NCBI GenBank assembly: GCA_001414485.1
Contig: LLEY01000012.1
Coordinates: forward strand, 62,001 to 126,000
From: Calycina herbarum
Lineage: Eukaryota > Ascomycota > Leotiomycetes > Helotiales > Pezizellaceae
Direction: 5' to 3'
DNA length: 64,000 nt
Below, one piece after another: positions 34,847 to 45,175 of the stretch. A program made the translations under genes and the position numbers. The notes beneath the pieces were generated by a model that worked only from the letters and a program-made list of their open reading frames with translations, did no database searches and was not told the origin of the DNA. Numbering within the stretch: position 1 is the first letter of the stretch; each line of letters begins with the position of its first letter.

Positions 34847-35160
34847 ATGTCCGTCCTCAACCTAGCTACTCAACTAGCCTCAGATAAGTTCCTCAAAATG
34901 AATTGCGTCCCACAACCCTCACAAAACAAATACAGCAACAGCAACCTCCAAAACAATGCTAAGACGCGTAGCAAACGCAAGTCCAAAAACCTAGAAAAGA
35001 GTACACGTCGGGTGAGTATCACTACACGCTATCTACGCCTTCCATTCCTTCACTCGGTACGTATTCTCTTTTCCAGGAAAAATCTCAACACTGTATTGAC
35101 ACTAATCCTTCGCAGGTATCGAAAATACCAGACCTTTACCACGGAGTTGGAGAAAAGTAG
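34847..35160 (+). CDS. Tentative small basic protein, next to transposon insertion
   Basis: Model: exons 34847-35011 and 35077-35160 with a 65-bp intron (GTGAGT donor, CCAG acceptor); 82 residues, beginning MSVLNLATQLASDK, with a Lys/Arg-rich middle and ending SQVSKIPDLYHGVGEK. The TAG stop ends at 35160, immediately before the TA target site of the transposon at 35163. It is unclear whether this is a complete gene or the front of a longer one cut by the insertion: a possible second donor (CAG|GTATCG at about 35117) would lead into the transposon. No family recognised. Confidence 0.35.
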
Positions 35161-35162
35161 TA

Positions 35163-35204
35163 ACGTGGTTTATCAGGACCCGGATCATATCAGGAACCGG
35201 ATCA
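35163..35204 (+). repeat. Left terminal inverted repeat of pogo element
   Basis: 42 bp, exact reverse complement of 42449-42490. It contains two copies of a 17-bp word, TATCAGGACCCGGATCA and TATCAGGAACCGGATCA, probably transposase-binding sites. Confidence 0.9.
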
Positions 35205-36473
35205 GTTTTCCTTAGCATTAAACTTAGAATATTAATAAATCAACCATAACATATTAAATTAACTAAAACTACTCGGAATCCGAGGAACTAGATATATCTA
35301 TAGCCTCTTAACAAGTTCGTGCGTTATGACCAGCTTTTCCACAGATTCCATAGTGTCGCCTAGACGGTTGACCCTCCTTACGACTACCCTCTGCCGCATA
35401 TATGTCGCGTCGTGTCTGCTTATCTATATCCTTCTAGGCTATAATGTCCTGTGCATCCTCTACTATAAGTGCACCTCCTTGACGGACACGAGCCTTTTTA
35501 GCCCTACGGCGTTTGCTTAAGGCTTCGTTAGCTACTCGAAGGGTGTATACCTTAGCAGACAGAAGGGTCATCTTATAAGCCATTCGCTCTATACCCTTAG
35601 CTAATGCAGCAACTGTCTCAAAGAGTAGAGTTAGCGAGCTCCCTTAATAACGGGCAATTCGATTTCGAACAAGTATTGTTTATGAAAGAGCTTTAGTTAG
35701 GTTAGAAGGGGTCTAGGAGACCTAAGGATTAGTGTTAGCAGTAGAGGGTCGAGAAGGAGTTAGAGTTCGTAACTTTATATTAAGCTTTAAAAGCACTACT
35801 TATAGGTTAAAAGGTACTAAGCCAGCTCTATAGAATCTAGCCTAAGCGTTTTAGGCTATTATAGATTCTCTATATACTACTATCAAGGCTAGAAAGAACT
35901 CTACCTTCGTAATATAGTTAATATAGGCTTTAATAAACGTCTTAATCTATCGACTATACGCCCGCTTTAATATACTAAAGCACCTAATATCAAGTAGCTA
36001 GGTTAGATAGAACGAATAAGGAGGTAGTCTAAGAGTTATAATATTATATACCTTATAGTACTCTTAGAACTCGGCTGATTCGTAACTCTTATACCTATCT
36101 AATACTAGTATTCGATATAGACCCTTTATATAAGTAGTAGTATGTTTATTAAAGTGTTTTAGCTATTCTAGACCTGTCTTATTATTTGTCTATCCGTTAC
36201 TTATCGGTTTAATAACCTAGTTAGGTAGGAGGCCGCTGTCTATATACTAATTTAAAAGGTAGTTCTTACTCTAAACTACTAGAAATAGAGGGATACTCTA
36301 GCCTTTACTATTAATATAAGCAGTCGCTATAGCCTATTCCCGATTCCCTAGCTAAACTGCCTTACCTCTACTACGTCGATCTACATAGGTTATAACTATT
36401 ATAGGGTAAATCACACCTATTATAAACCCGGTTTCGTCGAAGTTATAGAAGTTGTAGTCTAAAACACTGTATT
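35205..36473 (-). pseudogene. pogo transposase, C-terminal DDE part (decayed)
   Basis: Reading leftward from 36473, YNFYNFDETGFIIGVI is the DDE_1 motif with the first catalytic Asp, followed by a DRRSRGKAV block and, after a stop, LGNRE; then AYINSKG and SIPLF around further stops. The order is that of pogo/Fot1 transposases. Stops are where Gln or Trp codons are expected, consistent with C-to-T decay. It continues the N-terminal fragment at 41942-42392. Confidence 0.8.
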
Positions 36474-36715
36474 TGTCAGGGCTTGTAGCAAGTGCTAATG
36501 AATTGAACTACAGAGGCTGTCTATATATAAGAAGATTCGATTGTCCTTTCTAAGCCAGAGTCCTTGCTAACTTATATACTCAGTTAGCTCTTTCTAGAGG
36601 GTTCTACTAAGGGTACTCTCGAAGGTTCTGTTACGTCCATGCGTTGCTAAGCAAGGTCACGTGAATACGTCGCTGGAGTACTCCGAGACTTATTCTACGG
36701 GTATAACCCTTAATA
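36474..36715 (-). repeat. 3' LTR (left copy)
   Basis: 242 bp. It differs from the right LTR at a modest number of sites, nearly all CpA-to-TpA or TpG-to-TpA changes (for example GCCAAG to GCTAAG and TTGACA to TTAATA). The left copy carries most of the mutated states. Confidence 0.92.
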
Positions 36716-39700
36716 TTACCCCTCTTCCTACTCTTAAAGGTAGGTGTCTAGGGCTACTATATCCTCTAACTTAGTAGCAGGTTCTTATATTAGGTTTACG
36801 TATCCTGTCTATTTAACCTTATACTCGAGTCGAGTACGAGAGCCTTTCTCTAAGAGCTTCTTTTATCGTTGACCTAGTATTCTTTTAACTTGCTATTCTA
36901 TAGTATCGTCTACTAATATTATAGGTAGTTGATCATCGTCTATAATTTGACTAGGCAGCGGGTCTATAGCTACTAGCCTTAATAAGTCTATATTAAAGAT
37001 ATTATAGATACTAGGCAGAGTGTCTAGCTTATATATAGACGGGCTAATAACCTCGATAACTATAAACTTAGCAGATCGAGTATCTAGTTTCTTACTAGCT
37101 CTATCTGTCTATATATTCCGTAAGCTTAAGTAAACCTTGTCTCTAACCTTGTATATAGAAGCGGTATTCCGTAAACGATTTACTTAAGTCTTCTAGTCTT
37201 ATTATACCCTTGCTATTAATGATTATACCTATTCTATAATAGCCTTAATCTTTACTACTATTGCTTCGCTCTTTTAAATTAGTGTTTTTGTATTTATAGG
37301 TGCTACGACGTCTGTTAAGAGGTCGATAGTCTATAACGGATAGTCGTAGCTAAGTTAGAAGGGGCTTATACTCGTTGATATTAAATCCCGTCTATTAAAA
37401 GCTAGCTATACTACTGGCAGCTAGTCGGCCTAGTCGTCCTAAGCTATATTAATCTACTGTTATAGAAGCGTCTTAACTTTAGTATTTACTCGTTCCGTTG
37501 ACCCGTTAGTTTGTAAATAGAAGGCTGTAAAGATCCGTCGTTTAATCTATAAGAAGTTATAAAGCGTCTTCTATGCTTGTCTAATGAATTACGGGCCTCT
37601 ATTAGACACTATTACTCTTAGTAGTCTATGTAAGCTATAGTGTATAGTAATAAATAAGTAAGTAAATTCCTCTGATAATATAGTCGAGTTATAAGCTATA
37701 AGGAGCACCTCTTTGCCTGAACGGTCTATGAACACTGCTATTATATTAGAGCCTTTACTTATAGGTAGTAGTCTAATAAAGTCGACAGAGATCTCCTGCT
37801 ATTACTACTTAGGAATTGGTAAGGGACGAAGCAGGCCTTGTTTACGATCCTTCTAGACCTTAGTATATCTATAAACTCTATAGTTACAGATAAACTGCTT
37901 AACTATAGTCTATAGGTTTAGCTAGAAGAACTCCTTTAAGACTATTATAATTGTCCTATTCTTACTAGGATAGCTTATAAGTATAGAATCATAGAGTTCT
38001 TATATAATTATAGTCTATAGTAGCTTATAGTCGGGGACCTATAGTCTGCTCCTAAACTGTAAATTACTATTCTTATTAACTAAGTAGTTAGAGACAGAGA
38101 CTTTAACTAGAGAAGCGAGGTCTACTAGAAACACTCTATCTCCTTAGTAGATAGTGTTTATAAGACGTCTAAAGTCCTTGTCCTATACCTTTCCCTCTTT
38201 CTAGAGGTTCCGTAGTTAGTCTATAAACGCTTACTACGTTGCTACGTCGCTTACTTAATTCCTCCTATTTGTTAACACTAGTACTAGTTGTATAGTATTT
38301 CCTTAAATCATTCTGTCTAGAATTAATTATACTATTCTATAATTAAGACGTTTATCTCCCTCCTCTAGGAGGTCCTAGTCCCTCCTTATTAATATATCTA
38401 GTAGTCCTCTCTCTTTACCTAGGTAGTATTAGATTATTAGATTAAACTTACTAAGTATTAACTACTACTATATTTGTTTTTCAGATAGTTTATAGACTAT
38501 TATAAAGTACTTAAGATTCTTATAATCTATAAGTACTATAAACTGCCTAACACTTTTTAACTCCGCTTCCTATTCCTTAAGATAACGAATAATAGCTAAC
38601 AACTCTTTATTATATATTAAGTAATTATATTCAGTAGGTATGTATTTCTTTAAGAAGAAGGCTATAGGCTATAAGACGCTATTCTTTACTTAAGAGAGCA
38701 CGCCTCCTAAGTAATATCTAGAAGAGTCTGTCTCTAGGACTGTCTCGTAATCTAAGTTAAACTAAGCTAGTACTAGGGCCTCTATAAAGGCCTACTTTAA
38801 CTGTTCAAAGGCTCTATTCGCTTCGTCTATCTATTAGAAGGATATATCCTTTTTAATAAGTATATAGAGAGGAGCTATAATCTGTGAAAAGTCCTTAATA
38901 AACCGTTAATAGAAATTCGTAAATCCTAGGAAGCTAAAGACGCCTTTTGTCGTTATTAGTGCTTTCTAATCTATAATAGCCTATATTTTAGCTAGGTCTA
39001 TCTATAAACCTTTCCCTACTTCTATAATAAACCTAAGGTACTTTGTAGACTATACTTTAAATTCGTACTTATTAATATTAAGCTATAGCCTAGTATCTTG
39101 AAGCCTTTGTATTACTTTATAAACATACTCGCGGTGCTGGTTATAAGTGCTATCTATAAAGACTAAGACATCGTCGATATATACTAAGACAAAGTCGTCT
39201 AAGAACTCTTAAAGCGTATAATTAATATACCGCTAGAAAGTGTTAGAAGTATTTATAAGTCTAAAAGGGGTAATAAGCTATTTAAAAAGCCTAAAGCGTG
39301 TCTAGAAAGCCGTTTTCTACTCGTCTCCCTTCTTAATTCGTATTTTATAAAACGTAGTAATAATATCTATTTTTATAAACTACTTAGCTTTTCTAATCTG
39401 GTTAAGTATCTCTTAGATTAAAGGTAATAGATAGTAGTCCTTATAGGTTAACTTATTCAGTGCTTAGTAGTTATAACAGAACTGTAGGCCCCCTCCTAGC
39501 TTCTATACAAAGAGTACTAGCGCAGCTGCTAGAGAGTTGCTTACTCGAATAAATTCCTTATTTAGTAGCTCTGTTAGGGTTTTACAGAGTACTAACAGCT
39601 CGTCCTATAATATATTATAGAGTGGTCTCTATAAGACTATCTTCTTAGATCCGCTGTCTGTCTATAAAAGCTTAATACTATAATTAATTCCTTATTAGTA

Positions 39701-41694
39701 TACTAGTAACTTGTTTACTTCTTTTCTATTAAAAGCTAGGTAGAATTCTAGACCGATCTAGCTAGGCAGCTTTGTCTGCGGGTCTATATACTTCTTCTCT
39801 ACTAACGCTTTACTAATGTCTACGAGGCTAGCTAAGAAAACTTATAGCTTACGTTTATAATCTATAAGAAAGTAGAAGACGGCTACGCTTACTTGCTTAT
39901 AGAAGTAAGACTTTTCTAGCTTGCTATAAACTTCTAACCTAGAGTCTTAGAAGAGCAAGCATCTCTTAGTAGCGTTAAGTAAAGCTTGCTCTTTCCTTAA
40001 CTAAGATTTTCCTAGAATTATTTCATAGCCCTCGATCTTAGAGACTATATAAGCATAAACCCGTTTCTGCTAGTAGCCTCTAATATCTATGTTAAAAGAT
40101 ACTACTTAGAATATAACATCCTCTAATACTCCTTCTACTAACTGTAAATGCCTTAGTATGATTTATATATAAGAGAGCTAATAACGACGGATAAAACAGT
40201 CTAAAACAATTCTATAGACTAAATACCCTAAATCTACTAAGGCTTATAAAGTAGCTACTCTATTTACTAAAGCTAATATAAGAAGAGGTTTTTCGTCTAT
40301 ATATTCCTGCTTAAAATATCTCTAAGTGTCTATTACTAACAACTCCCTTCGTCGCCCCTGCCTACGCTTTCTAATAAGAGCTACTAGTTTTCCGAATCCG
40401 AGGAGATATTACCGTCTTCTTCTTCTAATTCTAGCGCTACCTCCTTAACCTCTGCCTTCTATTTACGGACCGAATCCGCTGTTATAGGTCGCCTTAGTAG
40501 TTTATATAGACATTCTTAAACAAAATAACCAGTAGCTCTATAGCGAAGACAGCGACTAGTATAAGCACGGTTGCTTCGTTCTTCCTAGGACACCTATTTA
40601 GCACGCTTAGTACTAGTTGTTAAGACTTTAGTAGGTGCCGGTTCTTAATCTATACCTTCTATAGATACCTTATAGGTGACTTTCGGTCTGTTAGCGATAT
40701 TACCGCTCGTTACCTACTATATAGTATCCGTCAAGCGTTTCTAAGAGGTCCGTAGTGTTTCTAGGAGAGTCTGGGCCCTGGATCTTAATGTTCGAGCTTT
40801 ATAAGCTCTTAAGCGGTCGTTCGTTTCTTTAATAATAGAGTAGTAAGACTCGAAGTTAGGTTAAGAAGGAACTATAATCATCGCCTTAACTAACTCGTTA
40901 CTAAGGATTCAGTTAAGAGACACTTTCTTTATATTATCTAGCTAAGATCCTCCTCTAGACTCTATAAGCAGGGCTTGCTATTCTATAAAGACCTCTAGGA
41001 ATGGTCTTAAGCCTTAGTAGAAGGATTCTAGCTTTTGTTATACTCTTTCCTTAGCTTACGGGCTTCTAAACACAAACTCTACTCGATCTAAGAAATTACT
41101 ACTATTAGCTAGCTCTGGCTTGCCCTATTCCCGTACCTATGCTTCTATTCTACGGAGCGCCTTGCTCTGTAGGGATCTGTTAAGTGTCTAAAACTTAACG
41201 TATTTAGTATATTTATAGTAGTCGACTTCGATTTTAGCTTATGCTTGTTATAACCAAGCTTCTAGCTTATCCGAGTCTCCGTAGAATTCTAGTAGCGGAG
41301 GAAGAGATTTCCTAGGTTTATTATCGTTGTAGACTATCTATAAGCGAGCTTCCTTATCCTTCTTTTACTTATTCGAAATCCGTAGACGATCGTCCTCTTA
41401 GGCAGATGTTGACTGATTCTACTGCTCTTAAACATACTATAGGAACTAGGCGGGTAGCTGATTCAGCATACTGCCTTCTTATAGTTCTACTATTATCCGT
41501 GAGTTCTGTAAATACCGTGAAATAGCCTATAAGTTCTAGTATTGCTGTAAAGGCCCGATGTATTCTAGTATTGCTATAAAGGCCCTTGAGTTCTAGTGTT
41601 GCTAAAATAGCCCGATGTGTTCCAGTGTTGCTGTAAAGACCCGTTGTGTTCTAGTATTGTCAAAATGGCCCGTTGTTTTTGGAATCGAATCTAA
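36716..41694 (-). pseudogene. gag-pol of the gypsy element (decayed)
   Basis: No long open frame survives. Recognisable remnants, read on the reverse strand: CLRYRATGYFV, a zinc knuckle with the second Cys and the His both turned to Tyr (about 40.5 kb); KLGGGLQFCYNY and KLTYKDYYLLPLI (about 39.5-39.4 kb); DFVLVYIDDVLVFIDSTYNQ and HREYVYKVIQRLQDTRL (about 39.2-39.1 kb), the reverse transcriptase core. All fit Ty3/gypsy order. Stops fall at former Gln and Trp codons. Confidence 0.85.
41531..41674 (-). repeat. Five 28-29 bp tandem repeats in the retrotransposon leader
   Basis: Units begin at 41531, 41560, 41588, 41617 and 41646, each of the form TTCTAGTATTGCT(G)TAAAGG then CCCG(A/T)T. They lie directly inside the 5' LTR, in the presumed untranslated leader before gag. 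Confidence 0.75.
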
Positions 41695-41936
41695 TGTTAG
41701 GGCTTATAGCAAGTGCTAATGAATTGAACTACAGAGGCTGTCTATGTATAAGAAGATTCGATTGTCCTTTCTAAGCCAGAGTCCTTGCCAACTTATATAC
41801 TCAGTTAGCTCTTTCTAGAGGGTTCTGCCAAGGGTACTCTCGAAGGTTCTGTTACGTCCATGCGTTGCCAAGCGAGGTCACGTGAATGCATCGCTGGAGT
41901 ACTCCGAGACTTATTCCACGGGTGTAACCCTTGACA
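41695..41936 (-). repeat. 5' LTR (right copy)
   Basis: 242 bp starting TGTTAGGGCTTATAGC and ending CCCTTGACA. It is less mutated than the left copy, although its own first bases carry two changes (TGTCAGGGCTTG in the left copy). Confidence 0.92.
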
Positions 41937-41941
41937 GTATT

Positions 41942-42392
41942 TTGCTCTTATATTTTCAACTAGTCGAAACCACGAGCTAATTAGCTTAGAATTTTCGTAT
42001 AAGGCCTTTTAGAAATCATAAACGCGATTAAAACGCGTCTTAAGGACTAGTTGTTGTTGTATAAATCGATATACTTAGAGCTTGCTAACGCGTTTTCTCC
42101 CTCGCGATTTAAGTATATAATTCGCTATATCTTCTACACTACTTAGCTGGGGTGTAAACCCTCTTAAATCTAGATTAAGTATATTCCGAACAATTACTTC
42201 CTCTTCCAGCTTAGACAATTTAACGTTTACTGGCCGTTGCTTAGGGAAAGTAGTTCGGCCGTTTATTCTACTGTTTAGTATAGAAAAGGGCACTCTGTAG
42301 AGCTTTACAGCCTTCCGACGGCTTAGCTTTTTAGATGTTCGAATAGCCTCGATAGCTAGAATGATTTTTGATTCTTGTAGAATAACTAACAT
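41942..42392 (-). pseudogene. pogo transposase, N-terminal DNA-binding part (decayed)
   Basis: From an ATG at 42392: MLVILQESKIILAIEAIRTS, then KKLSRRKAVKLYRVPFSILN with SRINGR is a psq-like helix-turn-helix; KLSKLEEEVIVRNILNLDLR and SSVEDIANYILKSRG form the Tc5/CENP-B-type second domain. A stop follows KRVSKL, after which coding similarity continues in the same strand up to the retrotransposon border at 41941. Confidence 0.8.
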
Positions 42393-42448
42393 AATATATA
42401 GTAGAAAAAACGCGTTATAAAGGAAGGGGGTTGGGAATTCGCTAAAAT

Positions 42449-42490
42449 TGATCCGGTTCCTGATATGATCCGGGTCCTGATAAACCACGT
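42449..42490 (-). repeat. Right terminal inverted repeat of pogo element
   Basis: Exact reverse complement of the left repeat, followed by TA at 42491-42492. The two arms have not diverged, in contrast with the heavily mutated interior. Confidence 0.9.
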
Positions 42491-42492
42491 TA

Positions 42493-42920
42493 CATTACGG
42501 GATCAATTTAACTTCAATTAGAGCATTCGCAACAACACCCAAAAAGATAGTAACCACTGGCAAATTTATTCCCTCCCAACTTGAAAGTCATTTATTTTAA
42601 ACTTTAAACTGCTATTCAATCTCTGAGCTACCTTTATTCTAGCAAAAAATGATTGCTAAACTTCGGAATACCACCAGCAATATTACATTTGGCTTCGTCA
42701 TTTGGTCGTTTGAATAATCATATGTAAGTTTCTTATAATTCACAAAAAACAACTTTTACTGATATTTTCGTAGGAGAGGTCTTCGGGATTATGCGGAGAG
42801 TAAAATAAAGGATGTTAATGAAGATATCCGACAACTTTTAAATGACCATGGTAATATTAACAGCTAGGTACTTAGCGAACGTGGTGTAAGGAAATTAGCT
42901 TTCAAATAGGGCGATGGGTG
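42493..42920. other. Between transposons; possible 3' remnant of a gene
   Basis: On the + strand an intron-like GTAAGT...TTCGTAG (about 42725-42774) joins NFGIPPAILHLASSFGRLNN to HMRGLRDYAESKIKDVNEDI, then RQLLNDHGNINS and a stop at 42868. Upstream of about 42660 the frame is closed, so if real this is only the tail of something. No family recognised. Confidence 0.2.
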
Positions 42921-42928
42921 GAGAGAAC

Positions 42929-43312
42929 CAGTGTGAGAAATGAGGAATGATACTACTCTGAGTAACTCTGAGTAGTACTTTGAGTAGTACGGGCCGAACC
43001 GGGCCGAACCGGACCAGCATCGGGGTGACGCTGCTAGTGGCGCCGGGAGCTTAAGCGAGATCTTCTATCTACTATTTACTACTTAACTTCTTTAAAAATA
43101 GCCTTAGTAAATTAGTATTAATTAAATAGTAGGTTTTTAACTTATAAAACTTCTAGAAATATCGACTATTTACTTATATACTTATAAATTCTATTTATAG
43201 TACTACTCTGAGTACTATTTGAGTAGTCTTAAGTAACTACTCTACTCTACTCAACTCTACTCAGACTACTTAGAGTACTACTTGAGTACCTGAGTAATTT
43301 GTGCTCACACTG
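42929..43312. mobile_element. hAT-like miniature element (MITE), 384 bp
   Basis: It begins CAGTGTGAG and ends CTCACACTG, perfect 9-bp inverted ends, and is flanked on both sides by the 8-bp target duplication GAGAGAAC (42921-42928 and 43313-43320). An 8-bp duplication and CAGTG ends are hAT hallmarks. Many subterminal ACTCTGAGTA / ACTCAGAGTA words in both orientations look like transposase-binding sites. The core has a GC-rich block (about 42990-43050) and an AT-rich half. No coding capacity. Confidence 0.85.
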
Positions 43313-43320
43313 GAGAGAAC

Positions 43321-44934
43321 AATAATTTGGACACGGTAGTCGAATGAAATTTGATGAGATATGACATCGTACGGTGAAGTGAAGATTATTCAACAGCCAA
43401 AGGGAAATCGGGAGCTTGGATGGGTTCCGTATGGTAAACCCAATGCTTGAATCCCGTTTGCAATTAATCTAGGTTATATCTTGATGATCTTCTATCATCT
43501 ACATTTCAAATCCCTACTCAGAACTCCCTTCTCACCTTCCAATCATGTCATGCACAGTTGTGTCACAATTTCCCACTCAAACAATTGTAGTGTGCCCCAT
43601 TGCTCCATGAGTTTCCGCATAGTCCCCATCCTTCTATTCAACGCCATGTATGTATCCAAATTCTCTTGTGTCTAACATTCTCCAACCATCCATCCACCAA
43701 ATCCATGTTCCTTCTCGCAATATTCCTAAATCCATCTTCCTACAAATTCTGCATGTCCCCCAAGACGCTGCAACTAACCTAGTTTTGTTGATTCTTGAGG
43801 TTCTTGTCATGACCGCGTGTCGCTATTTTAAAAGCAAACTCTGTTAGATTCACAGACTAGCTGGGAGGCTTGAATATCTTACTTGCGCCCATGCTTTCCC
43901 AATGGCTGCAATCAATAAATGAGCGTGACTGTATGGTAAATCCAAGACCGCGAGTGAACAGCTATTATCAAGGCTCCCCAGGCAATAATGATCGAGGCTG
44001 CTTGGACCCCGACCCCCGAGTTTTTGTTTTCGAAGGAAATTTTGTGGAAGTCATTCTTTAGGCTTCCCAGGTAATTGTTGTGAAGGCTGTTTGAGTCCCG
44101 AGCCTGAGTCGGTATTCTTGACGCCCTCTGATCCAAGTGAGTTGCTGTTCTTGAGATGCTGTCCTGTTAGTTAACAATCTTGTCAAGGCATATCTGTGAC
44201 TTACCATTTGCGTAGTTGCTCTTGCGGATTTCAAATGGATTGTAAATGGGTTGGCTCCGATACTTGAAGGCGGGTTCCGATTGAAGACGAGTATGAATGT
44301 TATTGAGTGGTCATTCTTAAGGATGTTCAGTCGATCTTAGGTAGGTTGGCTCCGATGCTTGAAGAAGGTTGTGAACGGAGACCAATCCGGAGGCCGACGA
44401 GTGGTATTTCTTGGGGATGGTCAATCGATCGGGCGAGGATGGTTTGGTTCCGATACTTGAAGTGTAGTTCCGAGTAGAAACCAGTCATGATGCTGATGGG
44501 TCGTATTTTTGAAGGTTTGAAGATTGGAAGATTCGACAACGCCAATAAGAACCATGAGTCGATCGTTCTCTTCGACTGAATGCTAATGTGCTGTTTTAGT
44601 GAAGGAAAGTAGATAGACTAATGTTCTCAAGGCTTTGAATCCCGAAGAGTCAGAAGATTCGATCCAGCATCCAAATTTCGAAAGTAACAACCACAAACAC
44701 ATCCCAAGCAACCCGGAAGCCTATGAGTCGATCCTTTTCTTCAGGAGCTTCAGGGAACGTTTTCCTCCCAAACCCTATTTTTTGGATTTTTTTAGTTTGA
44801 CAAATCCCGTCGCTTAAAGGTTACACAACGTCCATATATATCACTTTCAAGCAAACAAAAGCCACCCCCTATTTTTCACTACAGACAAGCATCCAGTCAC
44901 ATTCCACGCTCCTCTCTTCTCCCATCAAACAAAA
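43321..44934. other. Non-coding interval; TATA-like box before the next small gene
   Basis: No supported gene. Most of the right half is a degenerate repeat array (listed separately). A CATATATATCAC box at about 44833 lies 100 bp upstream of the tentative gene at 44935. Confidence 0.4.
43960..44760. repeat. Degenerate tandem array, unit about 95 bp
   Basis: TTGGCTCCGATACTTGAAG-like words recur at 44251, 44346 and 44444, each followed by a GTTC(C/G) stretch and a T-rich ATTCTT/ATTTCTT block. Further left, AAGGCTCCCCAGGCAATAAT (about 43970) has a partner TAGGCTTCCCAGGTAATTGT (about 44060), again about 92 bp apart. The ATGAGTCGATC word recurs at about 44552 and 44723. No frame is open through the array. 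Confidence 0.5.
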
Positions 44935-45175
44935 ATGACAGCCAACCTCCCTCCCCCAACCCTCACCAATGCGTACGAAGAGGAGAAGAGAGCGAGGAGG
45001 AGATTTTGCTTGCAATTGAAGAGGCAAGTTGAATGGCGAAGGTGCACGGTTTGTTGTTGGGAAGGAGGAGGAGAGGAAGAGGGAGAAATGGGGTAGGAAG
45101 CTTTGGAAGGTTAGCGCGGGAGTGAGGGTTGAGGCTATGAGATGGGTGAAAGAGGTTGGGGATCATATTTGCTAG
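44935..45175 (+). CDS. Tentative small protein, 63 residues
   Basis: Model: exons 44935-44972 and 45022-45175 with a 49-bp intron (GTACGA...GAAG); start MTANLPPPTLTNAG, end VRVEAMRWVKEVGDHIC. The second exon has a coherent charged then amphipathic sequence (KEEERKREKWGRKLWK). A TATA-like box lies about 100 bp upstream. The splice sites are only moderately good and no family is recognised; an unspliced 52-residue reading from the same ATG exists. Confidence 0.3.

Larger units (their letters stand above)
36474..41936 (-). mobile_element. Ty3/gypsy LTR retrotransposon, heavily RIP-mutated
   Basis: Two 242-bp direct repeats (36474-36715 and 41695-41936) begin TGT and end CA or its decayed form TA; the target duplication GTATT is present at 36469-36473 and 41937-41941. 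The body reads on the reverse strand: a polypurine tract (GGAAGAGGGG on that strand) abuts the left LTR, which is therefore the 3' LTR. Order on the reverse strand: a leader with 29-bp repeats, a gag with a mutated zinc knuckle near 40.5 kb, reverse transcriptase with GGGLQFC (about 39.5 kb) and YIDD (about 39.17 kb), then RNase H/integrase territory. Confidence 0.92.
35163..42490 (-). mobile_element. pogo/Fot1-type DNA transposon carrying a nested retrotransposon
   Basis: Terminal inverted repeats of 42 bp (35163-35204 and 42449-42490) begin ACGTGGTTTATCAGGACCCG and are identical in both arms. Each is flanked outside by TA (35161-35162 and 42491-42492), the Tc1/mariner/pogo target duplication. 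The transposase is on the reverse strand: an N-terminal psq-type helix-turn-helix and Tc5-like DNA-binding domain near the right end, and the DDE domain near the left end. A 5463-bp LTR retrotransposon with its 5-bp target duplication sits between them, so the pogo element proper is about 1.86 kb, normal for Fot1-type elements. Many in-frame stops and TpA enrichment show it is dead. Confidence 0.9.

Noticed and set aside
41680..41694. tRNA-like TTCGATTCC word on the reverse strand next to the 5' LTR
   Set aside because: Considered as a tRNA gene end; there is no cloverleaf around it. It may be part of the primer-binding region of the retrotransposon.
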